A stretch of 64,000 nucleotides of DNA from Nematopogon swammerdamellus (lineage: Eukaryota > Arthropoda > Insecta > Lepidoptera > Adelidae): NCBI GenBank assembly GCA_946902875.1, contig OX336344.1, positions 19,303,791 to 19,367,790 on the forward strand, read 5' to 3'. Every line of letters starts with the position of its first letter. Position 1 is the stretch's first letter. The notes under the pieces are model-generated. The model was not told the origin of the DNA, searched no databases, and saw only the letters and a program-made list of their open reading frames with translations. The translations under genes and the position numbers were made by a program. Below are positions 28,091-41,900 of the stretch, in pieces.

Positions 28091-28159
28091 TCAATAAATC
28101 TATTGATTCCAGCATTTCTTCAATTCTAATTTCTTATTATTATTTTTATCTTCAATTGT

Positions 28160-28355
28160 CACGCAACTCTTTTGCTACTACCTACTTACATTCCACCATA
28201 TTATCGAATCTCAAACATCCAAAGGTTGACTGTAAGAAATCTCTGTAAGGGATAAGTCCGCCTTTGCACCTTATGTAAATTTTCCAATGTATTTGTTACT
28301 GTTTAATGTTTACTGGAGCAATAAAGAATTTTCTATCTATCTATCTATCTAATTT
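28160..28355 (+). repeat. LINE 3' end with TCTA-repeat tail
   Basis: AACATCCAAAGGTTGACTG, GGGATAAGTCCGCCTTTGC and AGCAATAAAGAATTTTCTAT end in (CTAT)n. It is the same family as 11600-11740 and the reverse copy at 8366-8480. Confidence 0.6.
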
Positions 28356-28920
28356 CAAAGTTTCCGAAGCGTATTTTGTGATTGAATATGAAGCAATTGG
28401 TTCCGTGCCAATGAAGGCTAAGATGATGTGGGTGGATGCAAAAGCTGAACAAAACAAAACAAAAAATAATTAGAACTAAAAAGTATTAAATAATATTTTG
28501 AAATTTTCTCTGTCATTGTATTGAAATATATGAATAGATATTGTGATTAATATTCGGACCCTTGAGTTGAAGGCGGTACAAAAGCACAAAAGGAGTCCAT
28601 CTATCAATCTTCAGGTGTGCTTTTGAACCGCCTTTGTGTCGATAACATGCGTTTTCATTATTGATGAAAAAGTCCAAATCAAAAGTTTTGATGAAGGCAT
28701 GACTAACCATAGTTTTTTGTTGATTTTTCAAAAACCGCTCAATCAATTTCGATAAATTATATGGTACCACTTCTGAAGTATGACCTACTAAACAAAAAAA
28801 TAATTTTCAAAATCGGCCCACGATTGACGGAGTAATCGCGTAACAAACATACAAAAAGAAAAACATGCAGTCGAATTGAGAACCTCCTCATTTTGAAGTC
28901 GGTTGAAAAATTCATTGTAT
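28356..28920 (-). repeat. Dispersed 'GTTGAAGGCGGT' element
   Basis: It carries GAGTTGAAGGCGGTACAAAA with a nearby inverse GAACCGCC, and a 3' region AATCGCGTAACAAACATAC and TTGAGAACCTCCTCATTTTG. The same pieces recur at 45270-45480, 46085-46200 and 47130-47240. It is non-coding; the 85-aa minus frame here is not convincing. Confidence 0.45.
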
Positions 28921-29069
28921 TATATAATTACATTTCTATACCAATCAAAACGGCAAAAAATTTAAAATCTAGCATAGCTACTTTAAAATACTTGTATTAA
29001 TTAATTTGTAATAGTCGAAGAACATTTTTCACTTTTGCAACAGTCCAAATTGCGAACCATGCAAATTTT

Positions 29070-29400
29070 TTTGCCATGCTAATTGTACACCGTGTAATAT
29101 TACACAATTAGGCACACATAGCGATTACATGTCGGTATAATTTGCCAGTTTCCTCGCCAAATCATCAACAAATAGCTGCCCAGATAATTTTAAAGCATTC
29201 ATATTTCATACAGATACTAGATGAACTTAAAGTCTTGAATGAAATTCATCGGAAATGCACCACGTGCTGGCAGGAATACTGTCTTTCTGTCCTTGAGGGC
29301 CTTTCTTGAGGGGACTATGTTGACTGCTTGTGGTGCGGTCGACTAGATTAATAAAACAGAGTCACATCCAATAAGGTGACTGCGTTAACTTCCTTCCTTC
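29070..29400 (+). other. Unit C conserved 5' blocks
   Basis: Contains the two duplicated non-coding blocks seen in unit B (ATGCTAATTGTACACCGTG at 29074; GAAATTCATCGGAAATGCAC at 29240) in the same order ahead of exon 1. This supports shared ancestry of the units. Confidence 0.55.
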
Positions 29401-29406
29401 CTTCCT

Positions 29407-29645
29407 TACCTATAATAAAATCCAACGTCTGCTTTCTGTCTGAGTGTCTGAGTGTCTGAGTGTATGTCTGTCTGTCCGCTTATAACTCGAGAACCACTGG
29501 ACCGATTTTAATAAAAAAAAAATCTACGGATAGCTTGATTCTTCCCATCAACTATAGGCTACTTACTATCACGCTAAATGGCTTATGAGGTTAGCAGTGA
29601 AGTGAAATATGAGAGCGGGCGGAGCCGCGGGCACAGCTTGTAAAT
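29407..29645 (-). repeat. SINE/MITE repeat, inverse copy of 5664-5885
   Basis: It runs from TACCTATAATAAAATCCAAC to GAGCCGCGGGCACAGCTTG, with a (TGAGTGTC)-type run replacing the GACA repeats. Confidence 0.6.
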
Positions 29646-29761
29646 AATATAAGCAAAATCTATACTTAAAATAAAATGAGATCGTGAATCGTCGGAATTA
29701 CATTCCAAGGATTTATCTCTCCAGAACATGATGGTTTTTGTAAAATTCTAGAACAGTGGGA

Positions 29762-29927
29762 ATGAAGGCCGCAGCCGTGCTGTTAGGATGCCTGGTGGCC
29801 CTGGCGTCGACAGAACCTAGTCGCAAGGCGTTCGTCGAATGGATAATCAGCATCATCCAAACCGGCACCGAGAAACCACCGGTAACCATCAAACCTCAAG
29901 TGCCAGTGAAAAATTGTTCGCATTGCG
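29762..29927 (+). CDS. Unit C coding exon 1: signal peptide and linker
   Basis: [19 protein letters not shown] is a clear signal peptide; the linker ends VKNCSHC. The acceptor AAAATTCTAG lies at 29744-29753 and the donor GTTAGT follows in phase 1. Confidence 0.82.
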
Positions 29928-32900
29928 GTTAGTCTTATTTTTTAGGTTTCCGTATCCCGTACGGAAGCCTATTACTAAGCCTCCGTCGTCTCTCCGTCCG
30001 TCCGTCCGTCCGTCTGTCCGAGGGCTGTATCTCTTGAACCGTAATAGGTAGCCGGTTGAAACTTTCACAGAATACGTTTCATTAAAATATATTAGTCACA
30101 CTATTGAATAACAGATGGCGCCAACGGCTTTTATACATTGCATGTTGAAAGACAAAAGATAGGCAGATAATAGCGGATACATATTATTCTTGAATATTTC
30201 CTTTTTCGAAATTTGAAAAGACAATTTCATTTTGGTGTTTTTTTTTCTTCATGAAGGTTTTCACATTGATGTATTTGATTTTCAAATATGACATCTTTGT
30301 TTATGTTGCATCTGTGGACATAATTTGTTAGTTATTACCACGGTTCTGATTGTTTCCAGGGTAACGGTTATTTCCTTGGTTACCGTTGTTATTTATTTAC
30401 TTGGTTACGATTTTTGTACATAGGCGAATAACGCTCCGTCCACTTGGCTCCCTTGGTAGGATCCATCAATGGATCGAAGTGGACTTTCTAGTGCACTTGA
30501 ATCCCTTGTGGAAGGATTCTGCGATAATGGATTATAAAACACTAGCTAGTCCACTTGGATCCCTTAAGTAAGTTAGGGGTATGTATGGTACAAAACGCTT
30601 AAATATAAAAATAATATTTAGACACAATTTTTTTTAAATAATTTAATAAATATAATAATATATTAATTTTGTAACTGGGCTCATTGCTTTGAAAATCGAT
30701 ATGTGAGGGTCCATGTGGTCTCTGAATAAGAATCCATGATAAAATAAAAAAAAGTGCCCGCCATTTTGAACGTTTTAGTTACTGGACCGATTGCTTTCGA
30801 AATCGATATCTAAGAAGAATCTGTGGTCAAAATAAAAAAAAATTGCCGCATTTTGAACTTTTTACCACGTGGACTCTTATGTATGAGATATCGATTATGA
30901 AAGTAATTGGTCCAGTAACTAAAACGTTCAAAATGGCGGCCACTTTTTTAAATTTTTATCATGGATTCTTATTCAGAGACCACATGGACATATCGATTTT
31001 CAAAGCAATGAGCCTAGTAACAAAATTAGTATATTATATTTATTAAATTATAAAAAAAAAATTGTGTCTGAATATTATTTTTATATTAAGCGTTTTGTAC
31101 CATACGATATATACCCCTAACTTACTTAAGGGATCCAAGTGGACTAGCTAGTGTTTTATAATCCATTATCACAGAATCCTTCCACAAGGGATTCAAATGC
31201 ACTAGAAAGTCCACTTCGATCCATCGATGGATCCTACCAAGGGAGCCAAGTGGACGGAGCGGCGAATAATAGCGGAGCGGATAGAAACGGAAACCTCCGT
31301 GCGAGAGTAAAACTCGCACTTAACAGATTTTTTACAGTTGCACTGGTACTGGCAGGTATATTTATAAAATTTACGAAGTCGTTGTCACGTGCCTGTTTGT
31401 CTGTCACCTCACAAAAAGGTAGCGCAACCTGAATGCATTCAGAGCCTGAGGTGAGGGGCGGGCCTCTCCTCACACGCTCGCAGTGTCTATCTACTATTGC
31501 ACGCTAGCGCATTCCTCAGAGCTGCATTCAGATCGCGCGTGGACTGTACATATATTAAGCTACTTTTTTATAAGCAGGCGGAAGAGGTGGCTGTGCCCAA
31601 TGGAACATCAGACACAGAAAATGACACTACTCGTCGTGGGACCGCACTCAAGCCCCTATAGATACATAGAGCGTGATCAAATCGCTCCTTATGCTCAACT
31701 CAGTCAAGCCGTTCTCCAATCTTACTCGAGCGATCGTAATCAATCGTATTCGTAGTTAAATCTCGTCTCGTCTTCGTCGAGAATTCTCGAGAAACATCAT
31801 GCACTCAGCGGAATGGAGAGCGGGGACGGGGGCGCCCCGTCGCCTCCCCCCCCCCCCCCCCCCCGTTTCCTCTTTAGGCAGGATGGAATCGCCACAAGGC
31901 GCTTACGATAAAACAAAGCGAATGCAAATAGCGCGCAAATCGTTTTTATTTGAAGAAGCATGAAAAATTTTACCTTTGAGAATTTTTCAAATCGTTTTTC
32001 ACTAAAGAATATAAAATAGTGTTTGGAGAAAAATTATAAAAAATATACATTATTTATTTATATTTTTACAATAGAATTTTCCGAAAAAAATAGAGGAATG
32101 TTTGGATTTTTTTTTCAATCGAGCGAAGTTAAAAAACTTGCTGTTTTTTAGGGTTCCGTACCTCAAAAGAGGAAAAAGCGGAACCCTTATAGGATCACTT
32201 CCTTGTCCATCTGTATGTCTGTCAAGACCCTTTTTCTCAGGAACGCGAAGAGGTATGAAGTTGAAATTAATACCAAGTACTAAGGTCTGCGTTCCCTTGG
32301 AGGTGTAAAAAATTAAAACTTCTAAGTTAACGCAATCACAAGATACAGCTATTTATGTCACATATTTTGCTACTGGGAAATCAAATCAAAACCTATATGG
32401 TACTTTCCTAGACCGAAAATGATGAAATTTGGTAAGGAGCAAGTTTTTACAGCACACTTAAAGGGAAAAATGCGAAAATAGTTAATTTGTAATTATATAA
32501 AAAAAAAAAAATTTTACTTGTTTTGTATGTTAAGACCCTTTTTCTCAGGACCGGGTCAAGGTATCAAGTTTAAATTAATACAAAATTAATACAAATTAAT
32601 ACAAAATTAATACTAACGTCTACGATTGCTTAGAGGTGCAGGAAACTCAAGCTTCTAAATTAACACAATCAAAAGATACGGGTATTTATGTTTTATTTTT
32701 ATTATTTGTTTTATTTTTATACTCACAAACTCACTCAAAACAAATCAAAACCTATAGGGTACTTTTCGTTGACATAGAATCATAAAATTCAGTAAGAAGC
32801 AAGGTATCACAACACAAATAAAGGAAAAAATCCGAAAATTGTAAATTCATAGTTATATCACCTATAAAAAAAGTTTACTTGTTTTGTATGTTAAGACCCT

Positions 32901-35900
32901 TTTTCTCAGGACCGGGTCAAGGTATCAAGTTTAAATTAATACAAAATTAATACAAATTAATACAAAATTAATACTAACGTCTACGATTGCTTAGAGGTGC
33001 AGGAAACTCAAGCTTCTAAATTAACACAATCAAAAGATACGGGTATTTATGTTTTATTTTTATTATTTGTTTTATTTTTATACTCACAAACTCACTCAAA
33101 ACAAATCAAAACCTATAGGGTACTTTTCGTTGACATAGAATCATAAAATTCAGTAAGAAGCAAGGTATCACAACACAAATAAAGGAAAAAATCCGAAAAT
33201 TGTAAATTCATAGTTATATCACCTATAAAAAAAGTTTACTTGTTTTGTATGTTAAGACCCTTTTTCTCAGGACCGGGTCAAGGTATCAAGTTTAAATTAA
33301 TACAAAATTAATACAAATTAATACAAAATTAATACTAACGTCTACGATTGCTTAGAGGTGCAGGAAACTCAAGCTTCTAAATTAACACAATCAAAAGATA
33401 CGGGTATTTATGTTTTATTTTTATTATTTGTTTTATTTTTATACTCACAAACTCACTCAAAACAAATCAAAACCTATAGGGTACTTTTCGTTGACATAGA
33501 ATCATAAAATTCAGTAAGAAGCAAGGTATCACAACACAAATAAAGGAAAAAATCCGAAAATTGTAAATTCATAGTTATATCACCTATAAAAAAAGTTTAC
33601 TTGTTTTGTATGTTAAGACCCTTTTTCTCAGGACCGGGTCAAGGTATCAAGTTTAAATTAATACAAAATTAATACAAATTAATACAAAATTAATACTAAC
33701 GTCTACGATTGCTTAGAGGTGCAGGAAACTCAAGCTTCTAAATTAACACAATCAAAAGATACGGGTATTTATGTTTTATTTTTATTATTTGTTTTATTTT
33801 TATACTCACAAACTCACTCAAAACAAATCAAAACCTATAGGGTACTTTTCGTTGACATAGAATCATAAAATTCAGTAAGAAGCAAGGTATCACAACACAA
33901 ATAAAGGAAAAAATCCGAAAATTGTAAATTCATAGTTATATCACCTATAAAAAAAGTTTACTTGTTTTGTATGTTAAGACCCTTTTTCTCAGGACCGGGT
34001 CAAGGTATCAAGTTTAAATTAATACAAAATTAATACAAATTAATACAAAATTAATACTAACGTCTACGATTGCTTAGAGGTGCAGGAAACTCAAGCTTCT
34101 AAATTAACACAATCAAAAGATACGGGTATTTATGTTTTATTTTTATTATTTGTTTTATTTTTATACTCACAAACTCACTCAAAACAAATCAAAACCTATA
34201 GGGTACTTTTCGTTGACATAGAATCATAAAATTCAGTAAGAAGCAAGGTATCACAACACAAATAAAGGAAAAAATCCGAAAATTGTAAATTCATAGTTAT
34301 ATCACCTATAAAAAAAGTTTACTTGTTTTGTATGTTAAGACCCTTTTTCTCAGGACCGGGTCAAGGTATCAAGTTTAAATTAATACAAAATTAATACAAA
34401 TTAATACAAAATTAATACTAACGTCTACGATTGCTTAGAGGTGCAGGAAACTCAAGCTTCTAAATTAACACAATCAAAAGATACGGGTATTTATGTTTTA
34501 TTTTTATTATTTGTTTTATTTTTATACTCACAAACTCACTCAAAACAAATCAAAACCTATAGGGTACTTTTCGTTGACATAGAATCATAAAATTCAGTAA
34601 GAAGCAAGGTATCACAACACAAATAAAGGAAAAAATCCGAAAATTGTAAATTCATAGTTATATCACCTATAAAAAAAGTTTACTTGTTTTGTATGTTAAG
34701 ACCCTTTTTCTCAGGACCGGGTCAAGGTATCAAGTTTAAATTAATACAAAATTAATACAAATTAATACAAAATTAATACTAACGTCTACGATTGCTTAGA
34801 GGTGCAGGAAACTCAAGCTTCTAAATTAACACAATCAAAAGATACGGGTATTTATGTTTTATTTTTATTATTTGTTTTATTTTTATACTCACAAACTCAC
34901 TCAAAACAAATCAAAACCTATAGGGTACTTTTCGTTGACATAGAATCATAAAATTCAGTAAGAAGCAAGGTATCACAACACAAATAAAGGAAAAAATCCG
35001 AAAATTGTAAATTCATAGTTATATCACCTATAAAAAAAGTTTACTTGTTTTGTATGTTAAGACCCTTTTTCTCAGGACCGGGTCAAGGTATCAAGTTTAA
35101 ATTAATACAAAATTAATACAAATTAATACAAAATTAATACTAACGTCTACGATTGCTTAGAGGTGCAGGAAACTCAAGCTTCTAAATTAACACAATCAAA
35201 AGATACGGGTATTTATGTTTTATTTTTATTATTTGTTTTATTTTTATACTCACAAACTCACTCAAAACAAATCAAAACCTATAGGGTACTTTTCGTTGAC
35301 ATAGAATCATAAAATTCAGTAAGAAGCAAGGTATCACAACACAAATAAAGGAAAAAATCCGAAAATTGTAAATTCATAGTTATATCACCTATAAAAAAAG
35401 TTTACTTGTTTTGTATGTCAAGACCATTTTTCTCAGGAACGGGTCAAGGTATCAAATTCAAATTAAGACAAAATACTAACGTCTACGATCGCTTAAAGCT
35501 GTAGGAAACTCAAGCTTCTAAAACTTTTACTAAGCCCGCCTTTGACCGCAATATCACCTAATGATGATAAGTCAAGACAACGTCGAAGACGGAGCACACC
35601 GATTCTATAAATGCTGATAAGATACCATGTTGTAGTTATATGTTTCGGGGAATGATTTTCGGGGGAAAACTTATAATCATAGGTACTCGAAGAAAAAAAA
35701 AACTGGCAAAAATCTTCGAGACTTGATTTCCGTGATGGACGAACTATCTACATACAAGTTTGTACGGAACCCTCGGTGCGCGAGTCAAACTCGCACTTGT
35801 CCGGGTTTTTGTCAATGTCGAGCTTCACTAAAGATAATCCTGTATTGTGAACACCTAAAACATTCCCTATATAAGTATAGGGAATGTCCGCTGGAGGAAA

Positions 35901-38900
35901 AGATAGGTCGCGTCGCGACGAGACAATTATATAGTTAGATTACTATTTGTTTACTGTTACCAGGTTTCAACAAATCAGTTTTTTGTGTTTCCCGTAAAAT
36001 TTGCAAAAGTGCACAATAGCAGATTTTACCCGCGCAACGACGATTTATTAAGTAAAAACTATGTTGATTTCAAATAGGGATAAGTATGATGTATTTGTAT
36101 TATATTTTATCTTAATTAATATATTACCTACTTCTAAAAATAGTACTTCAAAATAATATAATAATATAATAATAATAATAATATAAAAACCTGTCGAACA
36201 CCCGAAGGTAGGAAGTACAGATTCAGATACTGAATCGGATAGGCTAGTTTTTTTTTTTAATTCGGACAAAATTTTTCAATAAAAAAATTGAATTAGTATC
36301 ACGACCTTTTACTTCTAATGCAAAATTCTTTACTCTAGGCGGCGCGGCGGCGGCGGCGCGCGCGCAACACAAAGGGTGCACCGCCTCCTCGCCGCCAGTG
36401 TCATCTCATCATAAATTATCTTGAGGCCGCATTCAATGAAGTGAAGGCAGACAGCGTGTTCTTATGTCTTTAGTGTGATTCTTTGTAAAATAATTTGCCG
36501 ATTTAAATTTTTTTTTTTGTCTTCTGTACTGAAAATGAAGTCGGTAAGTGCTTTGAGGTCTGTTATTGTGCAACAAACTATTATTTTGTATACTATTAGG
36601 TTTTAGAATATTACCTAGGTAGGTACCTAGAAAACTGATATCACGTGCTTAAGACATATGGTACTAGGGTTTAACTTCACCTCACTGTTATATGATGGCA
36701 TGCAGACATAATTTAGTTATTTCAAGACATCTTGATACTTAGGAATAATTGAAAAAGGGCATATTTTCATTGAAATTTCGAAAAAAAAAACTAGCGTATC
36801 CGATTCAGTATCTGAAACTGTACTTCCTGCCTTCGGGTGTTCGACAGGTTTTTTGTTCACCGTGTATACATACATACCATACGCTGTATCATGACGGTGG
36901 GATCAGCAGAGTAATCGGTGTTGTGATGCAAGTACTCTTGTAAATTACAACACAACACCGACCACCAAGCCATGCACTAGGAAAAGACTCGGGAAAAGAA
37001 CGAATTTTTAAAGTAATTTTACACGGGAAAGAAATTAAGGAGATCGCACTCAGAGATGACAGTAGACTATCGGGTAAGCAGAGTAATCGGTGATAGGGTT
37101 TATCCTGCCCGGTTTGTTACCACCGCAATGAATGAAAGGTCAAAACGGATAAGAAATAGTTCGTGTTTTCCGATTCAGTGTATCCGACATGAAATGAAGG
37201 GAAGCACTGACATGGCACCTAGTTCACCCGGTGTTATGGGCTGACATCACGGGTGTTGTAGGTGATGTAGTCAACCGTGTCAGTTTCCATAAAAAACCTA
37301 TATTTTTATGAAACGTTCTTCAGAATTGGGTCAGTAGTTTTATACGTGATCCAACAAAGAAACCACGATACAAACAAACCGACTGCGTTCTATTTTTTTT
37401 TTCAATCGTACGCATTGATTAATAATGCAAATAATGGCAACTTGGAACGGAAAGTTTGTTTCGAGCCGAAGGATTTTTCTATGTCGTGATATTTCGGGAC
37501 TTGGATTCGTCTCGGCTGAGCCGAGATAATATGAACTTAGTCAGTGTCATAAAAATCGAGGAAGTTAACTTAATTAGTGAATTTGATGTTGGGGCTGTTT
37601 GAAACAATTTTTTCGTAAGAAAAATTTTCAACTTTGGTAGCCCATATTGCCCCACCTAGGCTTTATACAAGTATCGAATAAATTTAAAACCTTTGTCTGT
37701 TCGTTAGAGTTTGTCTCGATTATGCAGCGTTAACGACTAAAGCGCGAGACGTGTTTGAAGTTTGCGTGTTCTCGCATTTTCCAAAACATGCCAACTTGAA
37801 GGGCTGATTTGGGCCAGAAGGGATAGAATGAAAAAAAAATTTTTTTATGACGTATTTGAAGTCGTCAGATGGATCTTTCATCCGACATATTTCCGACATA
37901 AAAGAATTGTTGTACGTAGTCTGGTTGCTGAGTACTAAGCGTTGCAAGGTACAAAAAAAGTCTTAATTTTTTTTTAGTCGCACCCGCTTACCCGAGGCCA
38001 AAGACGTTTCATCAAATTCACGTCAAAAAGTAACTAAATTAGGCTAGGAATGGTGTTTTATGGTACTAAGTACCGTCTAATGCTGTCAAGGCTAACTCGG
38101 CAGTTGGCACGTTGACACTAGGCCCTAGGCCACTTCATAGTCATGCTCATCATAAATTATCTTGAGGCCGCATTCAATGAAGTGAAGGCAGACAGCGTGT
38201 TCTTATGTCTTTAGTGTGATTCTTTGTAAAATAATTTGCCGATTTTAATTTTTTTTTTTGTCTTCTGTACTGAAAATGAAGTCGGTAAGTGCTTTGAGGT
38301 CTGTTATTGTGCAACAAACTATTATTTTGTATACTATTAGGTTTTAGAATATTACCTAGGTAGGTACCTAGAAAACTGATATCACGTGCTTAAGACATAT
38401 GGTACTAGGGTTTAACTTCACCTCACTGTTATATGATGGCATGCAGACATAATTTAGTTATTTCAAGACATCTTGATACTTAGGAATAATTGAAAAAGGT
38501 CATATTTTCATTGAAATTTCGAAAAAAAAACTAGCGTATCCGATTCAGTATCTGAAACTGTACTTCCTGCCTTCGGGTGTTCGACAGGTTTTTTGTTCAC
38601 CGTGTATACATACATACCATACGCTGTATCATGACGGTGGGATCAGCAGAGTAATCGGTGTTGTGATGCAAGTACTCTTGTAAATTACAACACAACACCG
38701 ACCACCAAGCCATGCACTAGGAAAAGACTCGGGAAAAGAACGAATTTTTAAAGTAATTTTACACGGGAAAGAAATTAAGGAGATCGCACTCAGAGATGAC
38801 AGTAGACTATCGGGTAAGCAGAGTAATCGGTGATAGGGTTTATCCTGCCCGGTTTGTTACCACCGCAATGAATGAAAGGTCAAAACGGATAAGAAATAGT

Positions 38901-41900
38901 TCGTGTTTTCCGATTCAGTGTATCCGACATGAAATGAAGGGAAGCACTGACATGGCACCTAGTTCACCCGGTGTTATGGGCTGACATCACGGGTGTTGTA
39001 GGTGATGTAGTCAACCGTGTCAGTTTCCATAAAAAACCTATATTTTTATGAAACGTTCTTCAGAATTGGGTCAGTAGTTTTATACGTGATCCAACAAAGA
39101 AACCACGATACAAACAAACCGACTGCGTTCTATTTTTTTTTTCAATCGTACGCATTGATTAATAATGCAAATAATGGCAACTTGGAACGGAAAGTTTGTT
39201 TCGAGCCGAAGGATTTTTCTATGTCGTGATATTTCGGGACTTGGATTCGTCTCGGCTGAGCCGAGATAATATGAACTTAGTCAGTGTCATAAAAATCGAG
39301 GAAGTTAACTTAATTAGTGAATTTGATGTTGGGGCTGTTTGAAACAATTTTTTCGTAAGAAAAATTTTCAACTTTGGTAGCCCATATTGCCCCACCTAGG
39401 CTTTATACAAGTATCGAATAAATTTAAAACCTTTGTCTGTTCGTTAGAGTTTGTCTCGATTATGCAGCGTTAACGACTAAAGCGCGAGACGTGTTTGAAG
39501 TTTGCGTGTTCTCGCATTTTCCAAAACATGCCAACTTGAAGGGCTGATTTGGGCCAGAAGGGATAGAATGAAAAAAAAAATTTTTTATGACGTATTTGAA
39601 GTCGTCTAATGGATCTTTCATCCGACATATTTCCGACATAAAAGAATTGTTGTACGTAGTCTGGTTGCTGAGTACTAAGCGTTGCAAGGTACAAAAAAAG
39701 TCTTAATTTTTTTTTAGTCGCACCCGCTTACCCGAGGCCAAAGACGTTTCATCAAATTCACGTCAAAAAGTAACTAAATTAGGCTAGGAATGGTGTTTTA
39801 TGGTACTAAGTACCGTCTAATGCTGTCAAGGCTAACTCGGCAGTTGGCACGTTGACACTAGGCCCTAGGCCACTTCATAGTCATGCTCATCATAAATTAT
39901 CTTGAGGCCGCATTCAATGAAGTGAAGGCAGACAGCGTGTTCTTATGTCTTTAGTGTGATTCTTTGTAAAATAATTTGCCGATTTTAATTTTTTTTTTTG
40001 TCTTCTGTACTGAAAATGAAGTCGGTAAGTGCTTTGAGGTCTGTTATTGTGCAACAAACTATTATTTTGTATACTATTAGGTTTTAGAATATTACCTAGG
40101 TAGGTACCTAGAAAACTGATATCACGTGCTTAAGACATATGGTACTAGGGTTTAACTTCACCTCACTGTTATATGATGGCATGCAGACATAATTTAGTTA
40201 TTTCAAGACATCTTGATACTTAGGAATAATTGAAAAAGGGCATATTTTCATTGAAATTTCGAAAAAAAAACTAGCGTATCCGATTCAGTATCTGAAACTG
40301 TACTTCCTGCCTTCGGGTGTTCGACAGGTTTTTTGTTCACCGTGTATACATACATACCATACGCTGTATCATGACGGTGGGATCAGCAGAGTAATCGGTG
40401 TTGTGATGCAAGTACTCTTGTAAATTACAACACAACACCGACCACCAAGCCATGCACTAGGAAAAGACTCGGGAAAAGAACGAATTTTTAAAGTAATTTT
40501 ACACGGGAAAGAAATTAAGGAGATCGCACTCAGAGATGACAGTAGACTATCGGGTAAGCAGAGTAATCGGTGATAGGGTTTATCCTGCCCGGTTTGTTAC
40601 CACCGCAATGAATGAAAGGTCAAAACGGATAAGAAATAGTTCGTGTTTTCCGATTCAGTGTATCCGACATGAAATGAAGGGAAGCACTGACATGGCACCT
40701 AGTTCACCCGGTGTTATGGGCTGACATCACGGGTGTTGTAGGTGATGTAGTCAACCGTGTCAGTTTCCATAAAAAACCTATATTTTTATGAAACGTTCTT
40801 CAGAATTGGGTCAGTAGTTTTATACGTGATCCAACAAAGAAACCACGATACAAACAAACCGACTGCGTTCTATTTTTTTTTTTCAATCGTACGCATTGAT
40901 TAATAATGCAAATAATGGCAACTTGGAACGGAAAGTTTGTTTCGAGCCGAAGGATTTTTCTATGTCGTGATATTTCGAGACTAGGATTCGTCTCGGCTGA
41001 GCCGAGATAATATGAACTTAGTCAGTGTCATAAAAATCGAGGAAGTTAACTTAATTAGTGAATTTGATGTTGGGGCTGTTTGAAACAATTTTTTCGTAAG
41101 AAAAATTTTCAACTTTGGTAGCCCATATTGCCCCACCTAGGCTTTATACAAGTATCGAATAAATTTAAAACCTTTGTCTGTTCGTTAGAGTTTGTCTCGA
41201 TTATGCAGCGTTAACGACTAAAGCGCGAGACGTGTTTGAAGTTTGCGTGTTCTCGCATTTTCCAAAACATGCCAACTTGAAGGGCTGATTTGGGCCAGAA
41301 GGGATAGAATGAAAAAAAAAATTTTTTATGACGTATTTGAAGTCGTCAGATGGATCTTTCATCCGACATATTTCCGACATAAAAGAATTGTTGTACGTAG
41401 TCTGGTTGCTGAGTACTAAGCGTTGCAAGGTACAAAAAAAGTCTTAATTTTTTTTTAGTCGCACCCGCTTACCCGAGGCCAAAGACGTTTCATCAAATTC
41501 ACGTCAAAAAGTAACTAAATTAGGCTAGGAATGGTGTTTTATGGTACTGAGTACCGTCTAATGCTGTCAAGGCTAACTCGGCAGTTGGCACGTTGACACT
41601 AGGCCCTAGGCCACTTCATAGTCATGACAGCAGATGGGGCGTTTTTTTCGGCATTCTATGTCCCTATTGTGAGTAGATTGTAAGTCCACTCTCAAGCACT
41701 GTCTATGAATACCAAATTACGACTTGAGACCTAGTTTTTGACGAGCTAAAGACTGAGAACTCTTTATGTATACGGGCCTCAGACAGGTGCCATGCCGTCG
41801 TCTAATAATAATTACAAATTTAAAAAACCCCCGACCCCTTAAAGTCAAAAATAATTTCCGTTTACTAACTTCAAGGAGTCGGGGACCGCTAAGTAAATTC

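Larger units (their letters stand above)
36405..41626 (+). repeat. 1,740-bp unit tandemly triplicated
   Basis: Units are 36405-38145, 38146-39885 and 39886-41626, starting CTCATCATAAATTATCTTGA and ending CACTTCATAGTCATG. They differ by only a handful of bases (A-run lengths, CAGAT/TAAT near 37866/39606, GGGACTTG/GAGACTAG near 40976). Each carries a possible start exon, an inverted arm, a retroelement tail piece and a SINE body. The repeated short frames (62, 70 and 75 aa) are by-products. The triplication sits inside intron 1 of gene C. Confidence 0.88.

Noticed and set aside
28513..28770. 85-aa minus-strand frame
   Set aside because: It falls inside a dispersed non-coding element with inverted GAAGGCGGT words; no recognisable motif.
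32520..35407. CRISPR-like regular array
   Set aside because: The units are contiguous 361-bp tandem repeats without unique spacers, in a eukaryotic intron.
36340..36400. CpG island as promoter of a complete new gene
   Set aside because: Only a three-codon start and donor follow; no further exon was found within intron 1, so only a possible captured fragment is reported.
37056..41428. Repeated 62-, 70- and 75-aa frames in three copies
   Set aside because: They are copied with the 1,740-bp repeat and overlap SINE and retroelement tail sequence; no independent coding signal.
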